A stretch of DNA of 7,229 bases, from the NCBI GenBank assembly GCA_027348355.1, contig DAIEPN010000224.1:1-7229 (forward strand), read 5' to 3'. The stretch's first letter is position 1. Each line of letters begins with the position of its first letter. The position numbers were made by a program, and so were the translations under genes. Source of the DNA: Chlamydiota bacterium (GTDB taxonomy: Bacteria > Chlamydiota > Chlamydiia > Chlamydiales > Rhabdochlamydiaceae). A model generated the notes under the pieces. That model was not told where the DNA came from. It saw only the letters and a program-made list of their open reading frames with translations, and did not search any database. Below, in pieces: positions 1-6,617 of the stretch.

Positions 1-1154
1 TCTTGCGCAAGCGACTCCGGAGATACGGCATCGTCGAAAGTTGTATGTTCAATTTCTCGGAGAAGTTTTTCTCCTTCTGTGACTTTTCCAATGAAAAGAT
101 AGTTCATACCAAGAAGCATTTTTAAGAGGGGATCGTTTACACAAAAACGTTGGGCTTTTTCATAAAGCTGTACTGCAAAGCCGTAATCTTGGTTTGCCCA
201 AGCAAGTCCAGCATGGTTAAAAAAGGCCATGCCGATGACTTCTTTGATGGTATTTTGCTGTAAACTTCTTGTATTTACCCCAAGATAGACCTCGGATGGA
301 AGATTGATGCCCCTTGCTGTAGTTTCAATATTGATAATAGTATCCTCTTCTCGGTAGCGGACATAAATATGTCCAGGGGGTGTGATCACTTCCAAAGGGA
401 TGTTAAGCCTTTGCGCGAGGCTTAAATAGATGATAGAAACTCCTAAGCACACTCCTCGTCTGCTATCGAGAACCGAAGGGAGGAAGGTATAGAGGTCGAT
501 CTCTTTGTGCTGGAGAGAATGAGGGGGGAATCTGAACTGCATCTCATGAAAAATGAGACGGTTCATCTCTTTGATAATCTGCTCAGGGTTTTTATTCCCT
601 TGGAGGCGGATGAGAATTTGCAACGCCATCAGGTCTAAAGAGGCCTCATATTGCCTGATCTCCTGACGAAAATTCTCATGGTTTTCAAATTGACAAAGCA
701 ATAACCCTCTTGCCAAATCAATTTCTTCGGTGGGCAGATCCTCTACTTCACTAACTTTCCAGATATGAGCTCCTTTGAGTTTGCGGTTGGGAAGGGAAGA
801 GGAGATTTTCTCGATAAGATTGAGTTCTTCTTCTTGTAAGAGGATGGGAGGATCAAACGTCTGACGGGTAATCAGGGAAACGATGGCATCAATGTTTATA
901 CTAGGGAAAGAAATGTCAGCGAGATCTTCTGTGAGGTTTTCCTGTGTAAGCAGCTTCCATACATGAGAAAGTGCTTCCTTGCCTTCGGGGGTATCCTTAT
1001 AAAGTTCATAAAAAGCAAGTTGTTGAGTTAGAGAAAGAGGGTCAAGGCTACTATATAAAGTGGCAACGGCAGTTTTGGGTGACGGGCCTTTTTCCTCTTT
1101 GCAGATACAAGGTGCAAGTTTAAGTAAAAAAACTGCGAATAATAAATAATACAC
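1..1154 (-). CDS. Secreted SirB1/transglutaminase-like protein with TPR-like C-terminus (3' end outside window)
   Basis: The frame is open from a GTG at 1154-1152 to the window edge, giving 384 complete codons with the stop beyond position 1. GTG is chosen because AAAGGA lies 6 bases upstream and an in-frame TGA lies just beyond it; there is no ATG nearby. Residues 1-15 are hydrophobic with no basic n-region, followed by LAPC, an imperfect lipobox, so an exported protein or lipoprotein is plausible. Residues about 140-280 match the SirB1/Transglut_core2 family: LPSVLDSRRG, then C236 in GVCLG, H262 in PPGHIYVRY and E277 in INIET, spaced like the Cys-His-acid triad of transglutaminase-fold proteins. 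Residues about 308-375 look like TPR helices (NHAGLAWANQDYGFAVQLY). Family membership is fairly sure; substrate and reaction are unknown. It could be a protease, amidase or crosslinking enzyme, or a non-catalytic scaffold. It follows malQ after 44 bases, so it may be the operon's tail or have its own promoter. Confidence 0.82.
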   Translation of the reverse strand, partial: MYYLLFAVFLLKLAPCICKEEKGPSPKTAVATLYSSLDPLSLTQQLAFYELYKDTPEGKEALSHVWKLLTQENLTEDLADISFPSINIDAIVSLITRQTFDPPILLQEEELNLIEKISSSLPNRKLKGAHIWKVSEVEDLPTEEIDLARGLLLCQFENHENFRQEIRQYEASLDLMALQILIRLQGNKNPEQIIKEMNRLIFHEMQFRFPPHSLQHKEIDLYTFLPSVLDSRRGVCLGVSIIYLSLAQRLNIPLEVITPPGHIYVRYREEDTIINIETTARGINLPSEVYLGVNTRSLQQNTIKEVIGMAFFNHAGLAWANQDYGFAVQLYEKAQRFCVNDPLLKMLLGMNYLFIGKVTEGEKLLREIEHTTFDDAVSPESLAQ

Positions 1155-1160
1155 AGAATT

Positions 1161-1166
1161 TCCTTT
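1161..1166 (-). promoter_or_regulatory. Ribosome binding site of the transglutaminase-like gene
   Basis: The minus strand reads AAAGGA, then a 6-base spacer, then GTG at 1154-1152. This site decides the start codon, because the frame has no ATG close by and is closed upstream by a TGA. It also separates this gene from malQ, which lacks such a site. Confidence 0.65.
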
Positions 1167-1176
1167 AATAAATCAC

Positions 1177-1191
1177 ATTCTAATCTAGAAT
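1177..1191. other. Short perfect AT-rich dyad between malQ and the next gene
   Basis: ATTCTA and TAGAAT form perfect 6-base arms around a 3-base centre (ATC). It sits in the 44-base gap between the malQ stop and the GTG start of the downstream gene, about 23 bases before that start. The stem has one G-C pair and no T run follows it on the minus strand, so it does not look like an intrinsic terminator. An operator half-site pair, an mRNA processing hairpin or chance are all possible. Confidence 0.3.
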
Positions 1192-1198
1192 AATGTCA

Positions 1199-2821
1199 TT
1201 AACTGTAAATGTATTCAATTTTTTCAGAAAAAATAATTTTTTGTATTTTTTGCGATAGCTCTACATTTTCTGCGATCTGTTCTATAGAAGGCAGAATACG
1301 ATACGTCCAATTACTCGGTAGCAGAGTGCCTGGGATATTGATCCGCTCGTCTTCAAGATTTGGTCTTACAAGCTCTGACAACAATCCTAAATATTCTTGG
1401 AAAAGATTGATATGGAACAAGCTATTTGTGTGATGACTTTCCCAAAGAATTTGTACTCTATATTCTGGAAGAAGCTTTTTTTGATATTCCCAGCCTTTTG
1501 ACGAGGCGTAGGCTCTAGCCTCGTCCTCTCTATCTCTCCACCAGAGATCTAGTGTTTCCGAATCATGAGTTGATACTGATGTCATACTAAAAGGAGGGTA
1601 TTCATGAAGGCCGTAAAAATGACTATCTTGTTTCCAAGCTCTTTCCCAACGCATGATCTTAGTTCCGCAGATCCCTAATTGTTTCATACATTCTCGAATA
1701 TCATCGGAAACATTTCCTAAATCTTCCCCAATAGGAAGCATTTGAGAAGAAGAGATGAGCATCGAGAGAAGTTTTTTTCCTTGCGGAATCCAAAGGTCCG
1801 CATTTTCTGGATAGTATTTTCCTTCTTTGCTGCTTTTGTCCAAATGAATTCCCCAAATTCGGAAGAAACCGATTATGTGATCGATACGGTAAATGTCATA
1901 GAAGTCTGAAGCGACGCGCAGTCTTGTTTTCCACCAGGCAAAATTTTGTTTTTCCATCTCATCCCATTGAAAAAGAGGGAATCCCCAATTTTGTCCTTCA
2001 TCGCTATACGCGTCTGGAGGGGCTCCGGCGGAGAGGTCTTTGTCGAAAAGCTCAGGATGAGACCAAACATCTGCGCTATCTGGGCTGATCAAGATAGGAA
2101 TGTCGCCTTTTAGCAGGATGCCGTTTGCATTGGCATATTTTTTTACATACGTCATTTGCTGAAAGCAAAGATATTGCAAAACGATGGGGTAAACCATTTG
2201 AGATTCATATCGTTTGAAAAGATTGGTAAAACCTGTTTCAGATAGATTTTGCAAATCGCTTGGCCAAAATTTCCACTGGCTTTGTCCTAGCTCTTCTTTC
2301 AGTGCTTTGAAAAGAGCATATTTTTCAATCCAAGGATTGTTTTTTACAAATTCATGAAAAGAGTTTTGGCTACATATTTTTTTGTGAACAAGATCGACAT
2401 AACCTTTTAGCCAATGAAGTTTATGAATTTGTACGATATGATACTCGACTCTTTGTGACTGGGTTAATTTTCTTATCTCAGAAAGCCTGGCTTGCAGCTC
2501 CGGTAATTCATCAATGTAGGGCAGTGCATGAAGAGAGAGGAATAAAGGATGGAGTGCGCAAGATGACTGAGCGTTATATGGGCTTGGATCGGAGCCTGTA
2601 TCATTGAGAGGAAGGAGCTGAATAATATCAAAGGGAATTTTTTTACACCAATCGATAAGAGGGATTAAATCGAGGTATTCTCCAATGCCACAACTTTTTT
2701 TGCTATGGAGCGAGGAAAGAATAACATCAATTCCGTGTCTTTGTTTAATTCCAAGCTTTTTCCAAATCGGTCCGGTTGGGCAGTTTAGGAGCTCTTGTTT
2801 GACTTTTTCGATTTCATTCAT
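1199..2821 (-). CDS. malQ: 4-alpha-glucanotransferase (amylomaltase, GH77)
   Basis: MalQ moves 1,4-alpha-glucan segments between maltodextrins, releasing glucose, and works in cytoplasmic glycogen and maltodextrin turnover. The 540-residue length is normal for the family. GH77 landmarks appear in order: SSLHSKKSCGIGEYLDL near 36-52, LLPLNDTGSDPSPYNAQSS at 69-87, GDIPILISPDSADVW at 239-253, GAPPDAYSDEGQNWGFPLF at 266-284, RIDHIIGF with nucleophile D314, GEDLG with acid/base E366, STHDSETL with D420, and NIPGTLLPSNW at 495-505. All three catalytic acids are present, so the enzyme should be active. The ATG is separated by a single base from the TAA of the upstream chaperone gene, and no Shine-Dalgarno sequence is visible, which suggests translational coupling. 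No other plausible start exists near the conserved N-terminus. Placement behind a T3S chaperone follows the Chlamydia gene order; whether the protein is itself secreted cannot be read from the sequence. Confidence 0.96.
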   Translation of the reverse strand: MNEIEKVKQELLNCPTGPIWKKLGIKQRHGIDVILSSLHSKKSCGIGEYLDLIPLIDWCKKIPFDIIQLLPLNDTGSDPSPYNAQSSCALHPLFLSLHALPYIDELPELQARLSEIRKLTQSQRVEYHIVQIHKLHWLKGYVDLVHKKICSQNSFHEFVKNNPWIEKYALFKALKEELGQSQWKFWPSDLQNLSETGFTNLFKRYESQMVYPIVLQYLCFQQMTYVKKYANANGILLKGDIPILISPDSADVWSHPELFDKDLSAGAPPDAYSDEGQNWGFPLFQWDEMEKQNFAWWKTRLRVASDFYDIYRIDHIIGFFRIWGIHLDKSSKEGKYYPENADLWIPQGKKLLSMLISSSQMLPIGEDLGNVSDDIRECMKQLGICGTKIMRWERAWKQDSHFYGLHEYPPFSMTSVSTHDSETLDLWWRDREDEARAYASSKGWEYQKKLLPEYRVQILWESHHTNSLFHINLFQEYLGLLSELVRPNLEDERINIPGTLLPSNWTYRILPSIEQIAENVELSQKIQKIIFSEKIEYIYS

Positions 2822-2822
2822 A

Positions 2823-3248
2823 TTAAAAAAACTGTGTGCTTTCTTGTGAAATATTTGGAATTTGCGAATTTTTTATAGCCTGATACCAGGTATTTCCAAC
2901 AGAGATGCATCTTTCTAAGATTACACTTAACTCTTCTGCAGAGATTGTATTTTCAACATAAGTATAAAAACTTAGAGAATTGGTCTTTTCTAGATAAGAA
3001 AAGGTACCAATCCTTGAAGGGAAAAAGTTTGCTTTTAACGCTTCCTTGAGGATGGTCTCTCGAAATTTTCCTGCAGCAATTTCTGCAATAAAGCAAACAA
3101 GTAATATCTTTTGTCTTACTGGATCATCTTCAATTTGGATTTGTAAATTGTGGTTGATTTCAAGGAGACAAAGATATCCGTCTTGTGCTTGTAAAGGGAT
3201 GTTAATAATGTCCCCGATTTCTTGAAGTAGTTTTTCAAAGGATCTCAT
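2823..3248 (-). CDS. scc1: Class I type III secretion chaperone, CesT/SycE family (Scc1-like)
   Basis: This is a 141-residue, acidic cytoplasmic protein. An N-terminal amphipathic helix (FEKLLQEIGDIINIPL, 4-19) is followed by beta-type stretches (YLCLLEIN and LQIQIEDD), a middle helix (LLVCFIAEIA, GKFRETILKEALKANFF), more strands (IGTFSYLEKTNSLSFYTYV) and a C-terminal helix (SAEELSVILERCISVGNTW). This is the CesT/SycE fold order. Such chaperones dimerise, hold the N-terminal chaperone-binding region of a substrate partly unfolded and bring it to the ATPase and export gate. Position directly behind copN identifies the likely client. In Chlamydia, Scc1 pairs with a second small chaperone, Scc4, to bind CopN; no scc4-like gene is in this window. 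The ATG lies 3 bases after the copN TAA, with a weak AAAGAG six bases upstream inside the last copN codons. Family assignment is strong; the exact client is inferred from position. Confidence 0.9.
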   Translation of the reverse strand: MRSFEKLLQEIGDIINIPLQAQDGYLCLLEINHNLQIQIEDDPVRQKILLVCFIAEIAAGKFRETILKEALKANFFPSRIGTFSYLEKTNSLSFYTYVENTISAEELSVILERCISVGNTWYQAIKNSQIPNISQESTQFF

Positions 3249-3251
3249 AGG

Positions 3252-4472
3252 TTACTCTTTATCCTTTTTTTCCTTTTCCTTTTCTTCTTCTTCCCTATCT
3301 TCTTCTTCTAGCTGTTCATCTAATTCTTCGATTAGTTGCATAAATGTCGTAAGGATATCTTGTCTATGTTGATCATTACGGAACAATCTTGGAGCTACAT
3401 TCCTGACCGCATCGCGCATGTGTGTAAAGATGATAATTTGAGCTACAAGCTCTTCACTGATTCCTAGCTCAACTGCGAGCTTTAGGGCTTTATCTAAGGA
3501 TGGGTAGCGCTCTTGCAATAGTTTGATGAACTGCTTAGCTAGCATTTCAAAAGTTACTCTATTTGGCAGGGAAAGGCCATTGCGATCAAAAGTGGATAAG
3601 ATCATGCGTATACGCAACTTAAAAAACCTATAGACTCCCAAAATGGCTTGCAAGGATCTGGCCTCTGTAATCAGTCTATGTAATTCTGCTCTAGAAATAG
3701 AAGGACCTTTTGCTTTTAAATCTTTTCCTAAAGCATGGAGCAAAAAGAAGATCACAGTACGCATTTGTTCAAAAGAGTATTGAGAACAAAGTTCTTCAAA
3801 TAAAGTCAGGGGATCTCTTGGATTTCCTGTAATGTCTCTGTACATGTTGCGCAGCTCTGTTGGACTGCCTAGACCTTTTTGTGCAAACTCAAGTGCTTCT
3901 GCACTAATATTTTTTCCCGCCTTGATTTCTCTGGAGTAAAGATTATTCAGGTCGTCTTTAGCTCCTTGCACAGCAATTTTGAGTTCACTTCCTGTAGTTT
4001 GAAGTAAGAAGTCAAGGGCCTCGTCGGCAAGGGTAAAATCTGGGTATAGGCTAAGGACCTTTCGTAAAATTTCATCTTTGGAATCTGTATCTTTGATTTT
4101 TTCTCGAAGAAGAGAAAGATCCTTATTTTGGAGTTCAGGATTTTTTTTTTGAAACTGTTCGATTACTTCTTCTGCTTTTTTTACTTCACTTACTTGAGTT
4201 TCTGCTTCCGCTTCTTGTTGTTGTTGCTCAGTTTTCACTTCTTCTTGCTTTGTGGGTATCCTTCGCGTGCGATCATGAATTGGAATAAAGCGTCTTGCTA
4301 CAGCAAGAGGATTGAAAGTGGGATTGAGCATTTGCGAAGCTTTTTGTGCATTTGCCTTTTGTACGATAGGCAAAGAAGCGAGATTTTGTAATGCTTTAGA
4401 AGAAGGAGCTTTCCCGTGTATCGAAGAAGGTCTGCTAATATTGCTGATCGAAAGAGGATTAGGATCGCTCAT
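3252..4472 (-). CDS. copN: Type III secretion gatekeeper, CopN (YopN/LcrE/SctW family)
   Basis: The 406-residue protein controls the hierarchy of type III export: it blocks early effector release, is bound by its chaperone and is later secreted. Residues 1-60 are Ser/Asn/Pro/Ala-rich and unstructured, as expected for a secretion signal and chaperone-binding region. Residues 74-110 form a charged Gln/Glu linker (TEQQQQEAEAETQ). From about 115 to 385 the sequence is helical and matches the HrpJ/YopN/LcrE family: SKDEILRKVLSLYPD, ALDFLLQTTGSELKIAVQGA, SPTELRNMYRDITGNPRDP, FFLLHALGKDLKAKGPSI, SLQAILGVYRFF, RNVAPRLFRNDQHRQDIL. The last 24 residues are almost only Glu, Lys, Asp and Arg. The recalled Chlamydia CopN aligns well in the core but has different ends. 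The start ATG has AGGA 7 bases upstream. A run of ten A residues in the coding strand (4141-4150) covers codons 108-111. The role is well supported; tubulin binding, known for some chlamydial CopN, cannot be judged here. Confidence 0.93.
   Translation of the reverse strand: MSDPNPLSISNISRPSSIHGKAPSSKALQNLASLPIVQKANAQKASQMLNPTFNPLAVARRFIPIHDRTRRIPTKQEEVKTEQQQQEAEAETQVSEVKKAEEVIEQFQKKNPELQNKDLSLLREKIKDTDSKDEILRKVLSLYPDFTLADEALDFLLQTTGSELKIAVQGAKDDLNNLYSREIKAGKNISAEALEFAQKGLGSPTELRNMYRDITGNPRDPLTLFEELCSQYSFEQMRTVIFFLLHALGKDLKAKGPSISRAELHRLITEARSLQAILGVYRFFKLRIRMILSTFDRNGLSLPNRVTFEMLAKQFIKLLQERYPSLDKALKLAVELGISEELVAQIIIFTHMRDAVRNVAPRLFRNDQHRQDILTTFMQLIEELDEQLEEEDREEEEKEKEKKDKE
4141..4150 (-). repeat. 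A10 homopolymer in the copN coding strand
   Basis: Ten consecutive T on the plus strand are ten A in the copN message, spanning codons Q108-K109-K110-N111 at the border between the flexible N-terminal region and the helical core. One extra A gives K, K, K, S and an immediate TGA, so a product of 112 residues. One missing A runs in the alternative frame for about 60 codons before a TGA. Runs of this length are known sites of polymerase slippage in AT-rich bacteria. Confidence 0.9.
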
Positions 4473-4479
4473 CGTTTAT

Positions 4480-4483
4480 TCCT
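4480..4483 (-). promoter_or_regulatory. copN ribosome binding site overlapping the sctV stop codon
   Basis: The minus strand reads TAGGA, in which TAG is the sctV stop (4484-4482) and AGGA is the Shine-Dalgarno site, 7 bases before the copN ATG. Ribosomes ending sctV therefore stand on the copN initiation site, which favours coupled translation of gate and gatekeeper. Confidence 0.65.
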
Positions 4484-6617
4484 ATGTTAACTGGATCCTT
4501 CCTAATGGTTGTATACGTATTTCCGGTACAATTTCTTGGTAGGATACGACAGCCATTTCTGGATATTCTCCTTCGATCAACTTACGTACAAAACGACGTA
4601 CATCGATTGCTGTAAGTAAAATAGGAGGCTGACCGCCGGTCGGAGTGGGAACCACGACCTTTCTAAATGCTTGAATAATGAGTTGTACAGAATCGGGATC
4701 GAGGGCTAAGTAAGAACCCGCAGATGTTTGCTTGATCGCTCCACGTACCATATCTTCAATTTCAGGATCGAGCAGATACACAGAAATAACAGATTGCCCA
4801 AGTGAATATTTGTAGCTGATGTAGCGCTTTAAGGAAGAGCGTACATATTCTGTAAGAAGAACAGTATCTTTTTCTGTCTGGGCCCATTCGCTTAATGCTT
4901 CGAGGATGGTGCGAAGATCTTTAATCGAGACTTGTTCTTGCACAAGCCTTTTAAAAATTTCAGTAAGCTTCTGCAAGGGAATTAACCTTGTCACTTCTTT
5001 CACAAGATCAGGATAGGATTTTTCAATAAATTCTAAAATTCCACGCATTTCTTGGATGCCGATGAAATCACTCGCATGTTGACGATAGAAATAGGAAAGA
5101 TGCAAGATCATCACTTCAAGTGGCTTCCAGTATTTTATCCCTGATTTGTCCATGATCTCTTGGTATTTCATCTCCACCCATAAAGAGGGTTGTCCAAGAG
5201 AGTTTTTGGAAGTGGTGAAGGGTAAGTTATAACGACGTAGAATATCTGGATTCTCATTGGTGAGAAGGCAGCTTTTAAGGATCTTCCCTTTCATGATGGG
5301 AACTTCATTTAAAAAGATCGCATACTCATCTTTTTCTAAATTTTCTGAATCAGTGCGTACGTGAACTCCGGGGAAGCGTACGCCAAGATCTTGATAAAGG
5401 GCATGGCGCATTTTCGGAATCATTTCTTCTACTAAACTTGGACCCTGTTTTTCTTGTTTGATAAGAGCAGAAAGATCTTTACCTATCTCTAAAATCACCG
5501 GCAAGGTAAGGGCATATTCATCAACACCACCCCGAATGACAGCGTGCCCTTCCACATCTGTTTCAATGACGCCCCCTGCTCCCATGGCCTGAGCGCTTTT
5601 TGCTAAGGCTTTTTTACTTTTATTCCATGTATAGTACCCCAGGCCTCCGATTGCAATGGCAAGAATGATAAAGATGATAGACGGAAACCCTTTGATAAAA
5701 GCCATAGCAAAGATCACACCTGCCGCGATCATAATCGCACGAGGTTGATTTAATAATTGGGTTGAAATTTCCTTCCCAAGGTGGCTATCTTTTTTCTCGC
5801 TGGAAACCCTTGTTGTTACTATACCTGCTGTAAGTGAGATCATCAAAGAGGGGATCTGCGCAATCAGACCACCACCTATAGAGAGCAGTGTATAAATTTG
5901 TGCTGATTTATAAAGGGTCATGCCATGCATAGTAACCCCAATGATAAGTCCTCCTACAATGTTGATAACCGCGATGATAATTGAGGCGATCACGTCCCCT
6001 TTTACGAACTTCATCGCACCGTCCATAGCTCCATAAAGTTGGCTTTCTTTTGTCAAGGCTAAGCGAAGGTCTCTTGCTTGGTTCGCATCGATAACACCAC
6101 TGCGCATATCGGCGTCAATACTCATTTGCTTTCCGGGCATAGCGTCCAAAGTAAAACGCGCTGCCACCTCAGCCACCCTTTCCGCACCCTTTGTCACCAC
6201 AAGAAACTGCACGATTGTAATGATTAAGAAGATGATCGCTCCCACGACAAAGTTTCCTCCGACTACGAAACTTCCAAAAGCGTGGATGATGTGACCTGCA
6301 TCTGCATGGAGCAAAATCATACGTGTTGCAGAAATTTCGATACCGAGTCTAAAGAGTGTTGTAATCAAAAGAACGGATGGGAAAATCGATAAATTGACCG
6401 CTTTTGGAATATAGAGCGCGACCATTAAAAGAGTGATAGATACTGTTAGGTTAACAGCAATTAAATTGTCTAAAAGGGTTGTAGATACGGGGATGATGAT
6501 CATCATAATGATGACGATCATAAATAACGCAAGAAGGAACTCGCTTGATTGATTGATGGTATTGATAATCTTATCGCTAGCTAGAAACCTAGCTGAGCGA
6601 TCTATAAACTTTTTCAT
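4482..6617 (-). CDS. sctV: Type III secretion export gate protein SctV (FlhA/LcrD/CdsV, FHIPEP family)
   Basis: SctV is the inner-membrane export gate. Its C-terminal domain forms a cytoplasmic ring that docks substrate-chaperone complexes and gatekeepers, and its membrane half couples export to the proton motive force. The 711-residue length is typical. Residues about 25-330 hold about eight hydrophobic segments (near 27-44, 51-70, 78-97, 112-142, 208-230, 241-268, 293-310, 312-330). The family signature is intact: SVLLITTLFRLGIEISATRMIL at 81-102, and the cytoplasmic loop with MPGKQMSIDADMRSG, NQARDLR, LYGAMDGAMKFVKGD at 160-208. The C-terminal domain includes EIGKDLSALI, MRHALYQDLGVRFPGVHVR, EVMILHLSYFYRQHASDFIG, ALDPDSVQLIIQAF and PPILLTAIDVRRFVRKLIE. 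The ATG overlaps the sctU stop in an ATGA, with GGGGA 7 bases upstream. Nothing is broken or missing. The virulence-type rather than flagellar assignment follows from the copN and chaperone genes beside it. Confidence 0.97.
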   Translation of the reverse strand: MKKFIDRSARFLASDKIINTINQSSEFLLALFMIVIIMMIIIPVSTTLLDNLIAVNLTVSITLLMVALYIPKAVNLSIFPSVLLITTLFRLGIEISATRMILLHADAGHIIHAFGSFVVGGNFVVGAIIFLIITIVQFLVVTKGAERVAEVAARFTLDAMPGKQMSIDADMRSGVIDANQARDLRLALTKESQLYGAMDGAMKFVKGDVIASIIIAVINIVGGLIIGVTMHGMTLYKSAQIYTLLSIGGGLIAQIPSLMISLTAGIVTTRVSSEKKDSHLGKEISTQLLNQPRAIMIAAGVIFAMAFIKGFPSIIFIILAIAIGGLGYYTWNKSKKALAKSAQAMGAGGVIETDVEGHAVIRGGVDEYALTLPVILEIGKDLSALIKQEKQGPSLVEEMIPKMRHALYQDLGVRFPGVHVRTDSENLEKDEYAIFLNEVPIMKGKILKSCLLTNENPDILRRYNLPFTTSKNSLGQPSLWVEMKYQEIMDKSGIKYWKPLEVMILHLSYFYRQHASDFIGIQEMRGILEFIEKSYPDLVKEVTRLIPLQKLTEIFKRLVQEQVSIKDLRTILEALSEWAQTEKDTVLLTEYVRSSLKRYISYKYSLGQSVISVYLLDPEIEDMVRGAIKQTSAGSYLALDPDSVQLIIQAFRKVVVPTPTGGQPPILLTAIDVRRFVRKLIEGEYPEMAVVSYQEIVPEIRIQPLGRIQLT
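6614..6617 (-). other. ATGA stop/start overlap of sctU and sctV
   Basis: The last sctU codons are TTT CAA TGA, and the ATG of sctV uses the A of CAA plus TG of the stop. This four-base overlap is the classic sign of translational coupling and fits a fixed ratio of two proteins from the same export gate. Confidence 0.85.

Noticed and set aside
1177..1191. The dyad as an intrinsic terminator for malQ
   Set aside because: The stem is six mostly A-T pairs and no T run follows on the minus strand.
1209..1433. Plus-strand open frame inside malQ
   Set aside because: It lies antisense to a well conserved enzyme, has no recognisable domain or good ribosome site, and is dominated by complement-derived Phe/Ser/Ile residues.
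1873..2070. Minus-strand 65-codon frame inside malQ in another phase
   Set aside because: It overlaps the GH77 core, including the nucleophile region, and shows nothing protein-like of its own.
3255..3315. Purine-rich stretch at the end of copN as a tandem repeat or mobile element remnant
   Set aside because: It is in frame, codes for a Glu/Lys tail, has no regular unit and no flanking duplications.
4128..4542. Two plus-strand open frames antisense to copN
   Set aside because: Their Phe/Leu/Cys-rich translations are the complement of Lys/Glu codons in copN; no start signals or family resemblance.
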